This document shows positions 63,308-64,000 of a DNA stretch of 64,000 nt, in pieces. The notes beneath the pieces were generated by a model. The model was not told where the DNA came from and did no database searches. It saw only the letters and a program-made list of their open reading frames with translations. The stretch is taken from contig NZ_CP025113.1 of NCBI RefSeq assembly GCF_002831585.1, positions 3,487,001 through 3,551,000 of the forward strand, given 5' to 3'. Made by a program: the position numbers and the translations under genes. The first letter of the stretch is position 1. Every line of letters begins with the position of its first letter. Origin of the DNA: Bradyrhizobium sp. SK17 (GTDB lineage: Bacteria > Pseudomonadota > Alphaproteobacteria > Rhizobiales > Xanthobacteraceae).

Positions 63308-64000
63308 GTGACTGATCGAAGCCTGGAGGCAACCGCACTGATTCCCATTTCACGATTGCCGTTGCGCGAGCTTGCCATGTGTGCCGGAGCGCTTGCCGCG
63401 CTCTATTTCCTGCCGGCTGCGCTCAGCGACTACTGGCTGCGCACGCTGATCTCGGTCACCGCGCTCACCGTCGCCAGCTTGAGCGTCAGTGTGCTGTTCG
63501 CTCAGCTCGGCATGGTCTCACTGGCCCAGTATGGCCTGCTCGGAGTCGGCGGCTGGTTCGCGCTCAGAATATCGCATGGCCTCGGCGTACCGTTCGAGCT
63601 CGCGCTGCTGACGGGCGGCTTCGCCGCGACGCTGGTTGGGCTGGTCATCGGCCTGCCCGCGCTGCGGATGCGCGGGCTTTACCTGGCGATCATCACCTTG
63701 ATGATGGCCGGTGCGATCCAGGTGCTGATCAGCGCGTTCGGCTTTCCGGATGGAGGCTCGGGCATCCTCGGCAAGAGCACGGGAACGCGGATGATGATGG
63801 TGCGTCCCTTCCTCGCGCAGAACGATGAAGCCTATCTGCGTTATGCCATCGTGATCGCAGCGCTCTGTTACCTGCTCGTGCTGTTGCATGTTCGTGGGCG
63901 ACCGGGCCGCGCATGGGCGATGATCCGCCGCAGCGAAGTCTGCGCGCTGGCCGGTGGCGTCGACATCACCGCCTACAAGGTGCGGGCCTTTGCGCTGGCT
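63308..64000 (+). CDS. branched-chain amino-acid-type ABC permease LivM, 5' part
   Basis: An open frame from the GTG at 63308 runs 231 codons to the window edge. The product has a short hydrophilic leader and then multiple membrane segments, with LivM features: VLFAQLGMVSLAQYGLLGVGG, IGLPALRMRGLYLAIITLMM and the cytoplasmic loop GRAWAMIRRSEVCALAGGVD. The gene is cut by the end of the window; the ATPase genes (LivG/LivF) are expected beyond it. Confidence 0.9.
   Translation, partial: MTDRSLEATALIPISRLPLRELAMCAGALAALYFLPAALSDYWLRTLISVTALTVASLSVSVLFAQLGMVSLAQYGLLGVGGWFALRISHGLGVPFELALLTGGFAATLVGLVIGLPALRMRGLYLAIITLMMAGAIQVLISAFGFPDGGSGILGKSTGTRMMMVRPFLAQNDEAYLRYAIVIAALCYLLVLLHVRGRPGRAWAMIRRSEVCALAGGVDITAYKVRAFALA

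Noticed and set aside
1..64000. insertion sequences, integrase genes, CRISPR arrays, rRNA or intact tRNA genes
   Set aside because: None could be recognised on either strand; the only RNA-gene trace is the truncated tRNA-Gln.

Overview
The window is high-GC DNA from an alphaproteobacterium, most likely a Hyphomicrobiales member of the Bradyrhizobium/Rhodopseudomonas type. That guess rests on the GC-rich codon use, the order of the mxa genes and the Liv/TrpXYZ-type ABC operons; no rRNA or other taxonomic marker is present.

Left block (1-14020), methanol oxidation. A class III formaldehyde dehydrogenase runs off the left edge on the minus strand. An AraC regulator, a 26-residue pqqA (minus strand) and a secreted trypsin-like protein (minus strand) follow. 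Then comes a complete run mxaF-J-G-I-R-S-A-C-K-L-D on the plus strand and a small lipoprotein gene. MxaF carries the Ala of calcium enzymes two residues after the catalytic Asp, so this is the Ca/PQQ enzyme rather than lanthanide XoxF. MxaF/MxaI oxidise methanol, MxaG takes the electrons, MxaRSACKL are the calcium-insertion/maturation set, and the edge gene disposes of formaldehyde with glutathione.

Border (14021-14881). There is no convincing gene here, but 14560-14609 is the exact 3' half of a tRNA-Gln(UUG). This looks like the attachment-site scar of an island that would lie to its left.

Middle block (14882-24505), an uncharacterised catabolic/uptake locus. Three minus-strand genes (thioesterase, acyl-CoA synthetase, quinone oxidoreductase) diverge from seven plus-strand genes (TrpXYZ-like ABC importer, racemase-like protein, glyoxalase-like protein, IclR regulator, cysteine-synthase-like PLP enzyme). 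A 17-bp palindrome sits in the divergent promoter.

Siderophore block (24585-57838), the main discovery candidate. It holds a TonB receptor (minus strand), two large NRPS genes, a saccharopine-dehydrogenase-like reductase, a PchG/Irp3-type thiazolinyl imide reductase, a type II thioesterase, a methyltransferase, a salicyl-AMP ligase, an AraC regulator, an FptX/RhtX-like MFS transporter, two YbtP/YbtQ-like ABC half-transporters, a cytochrome P450, isochorismate pyruvate lyase, isochorismate synthase and an Sfp-type PPTase. The assembly line reads ArCP-Cy-A-PCP-Cy-A-PCP-Cy-A-PCP // TubC-Cy-A(MT)-PCP-TE. It therefore predicts a salicylate-capped chain with four consecutive heterocycles, twice as many as pyochelin. 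The first two A domains have a non-Cys, Thr-like code and the last two a Cys code. The first Cy domain is interrupted by an apparent one-base deletion, so the first NRPS may be broken or mis-sequenced.

Right block (57839-64000). Two tiny membrane proteins are followed by an SDR, a MoaF-family protein and an NTF2/SnoaL-like protein, a rho-independent terminator, and a Liv-type branched-chain amino-acid/aromatic ABC importer (LivK, LivH, partial LivM) that runs off the right edge.
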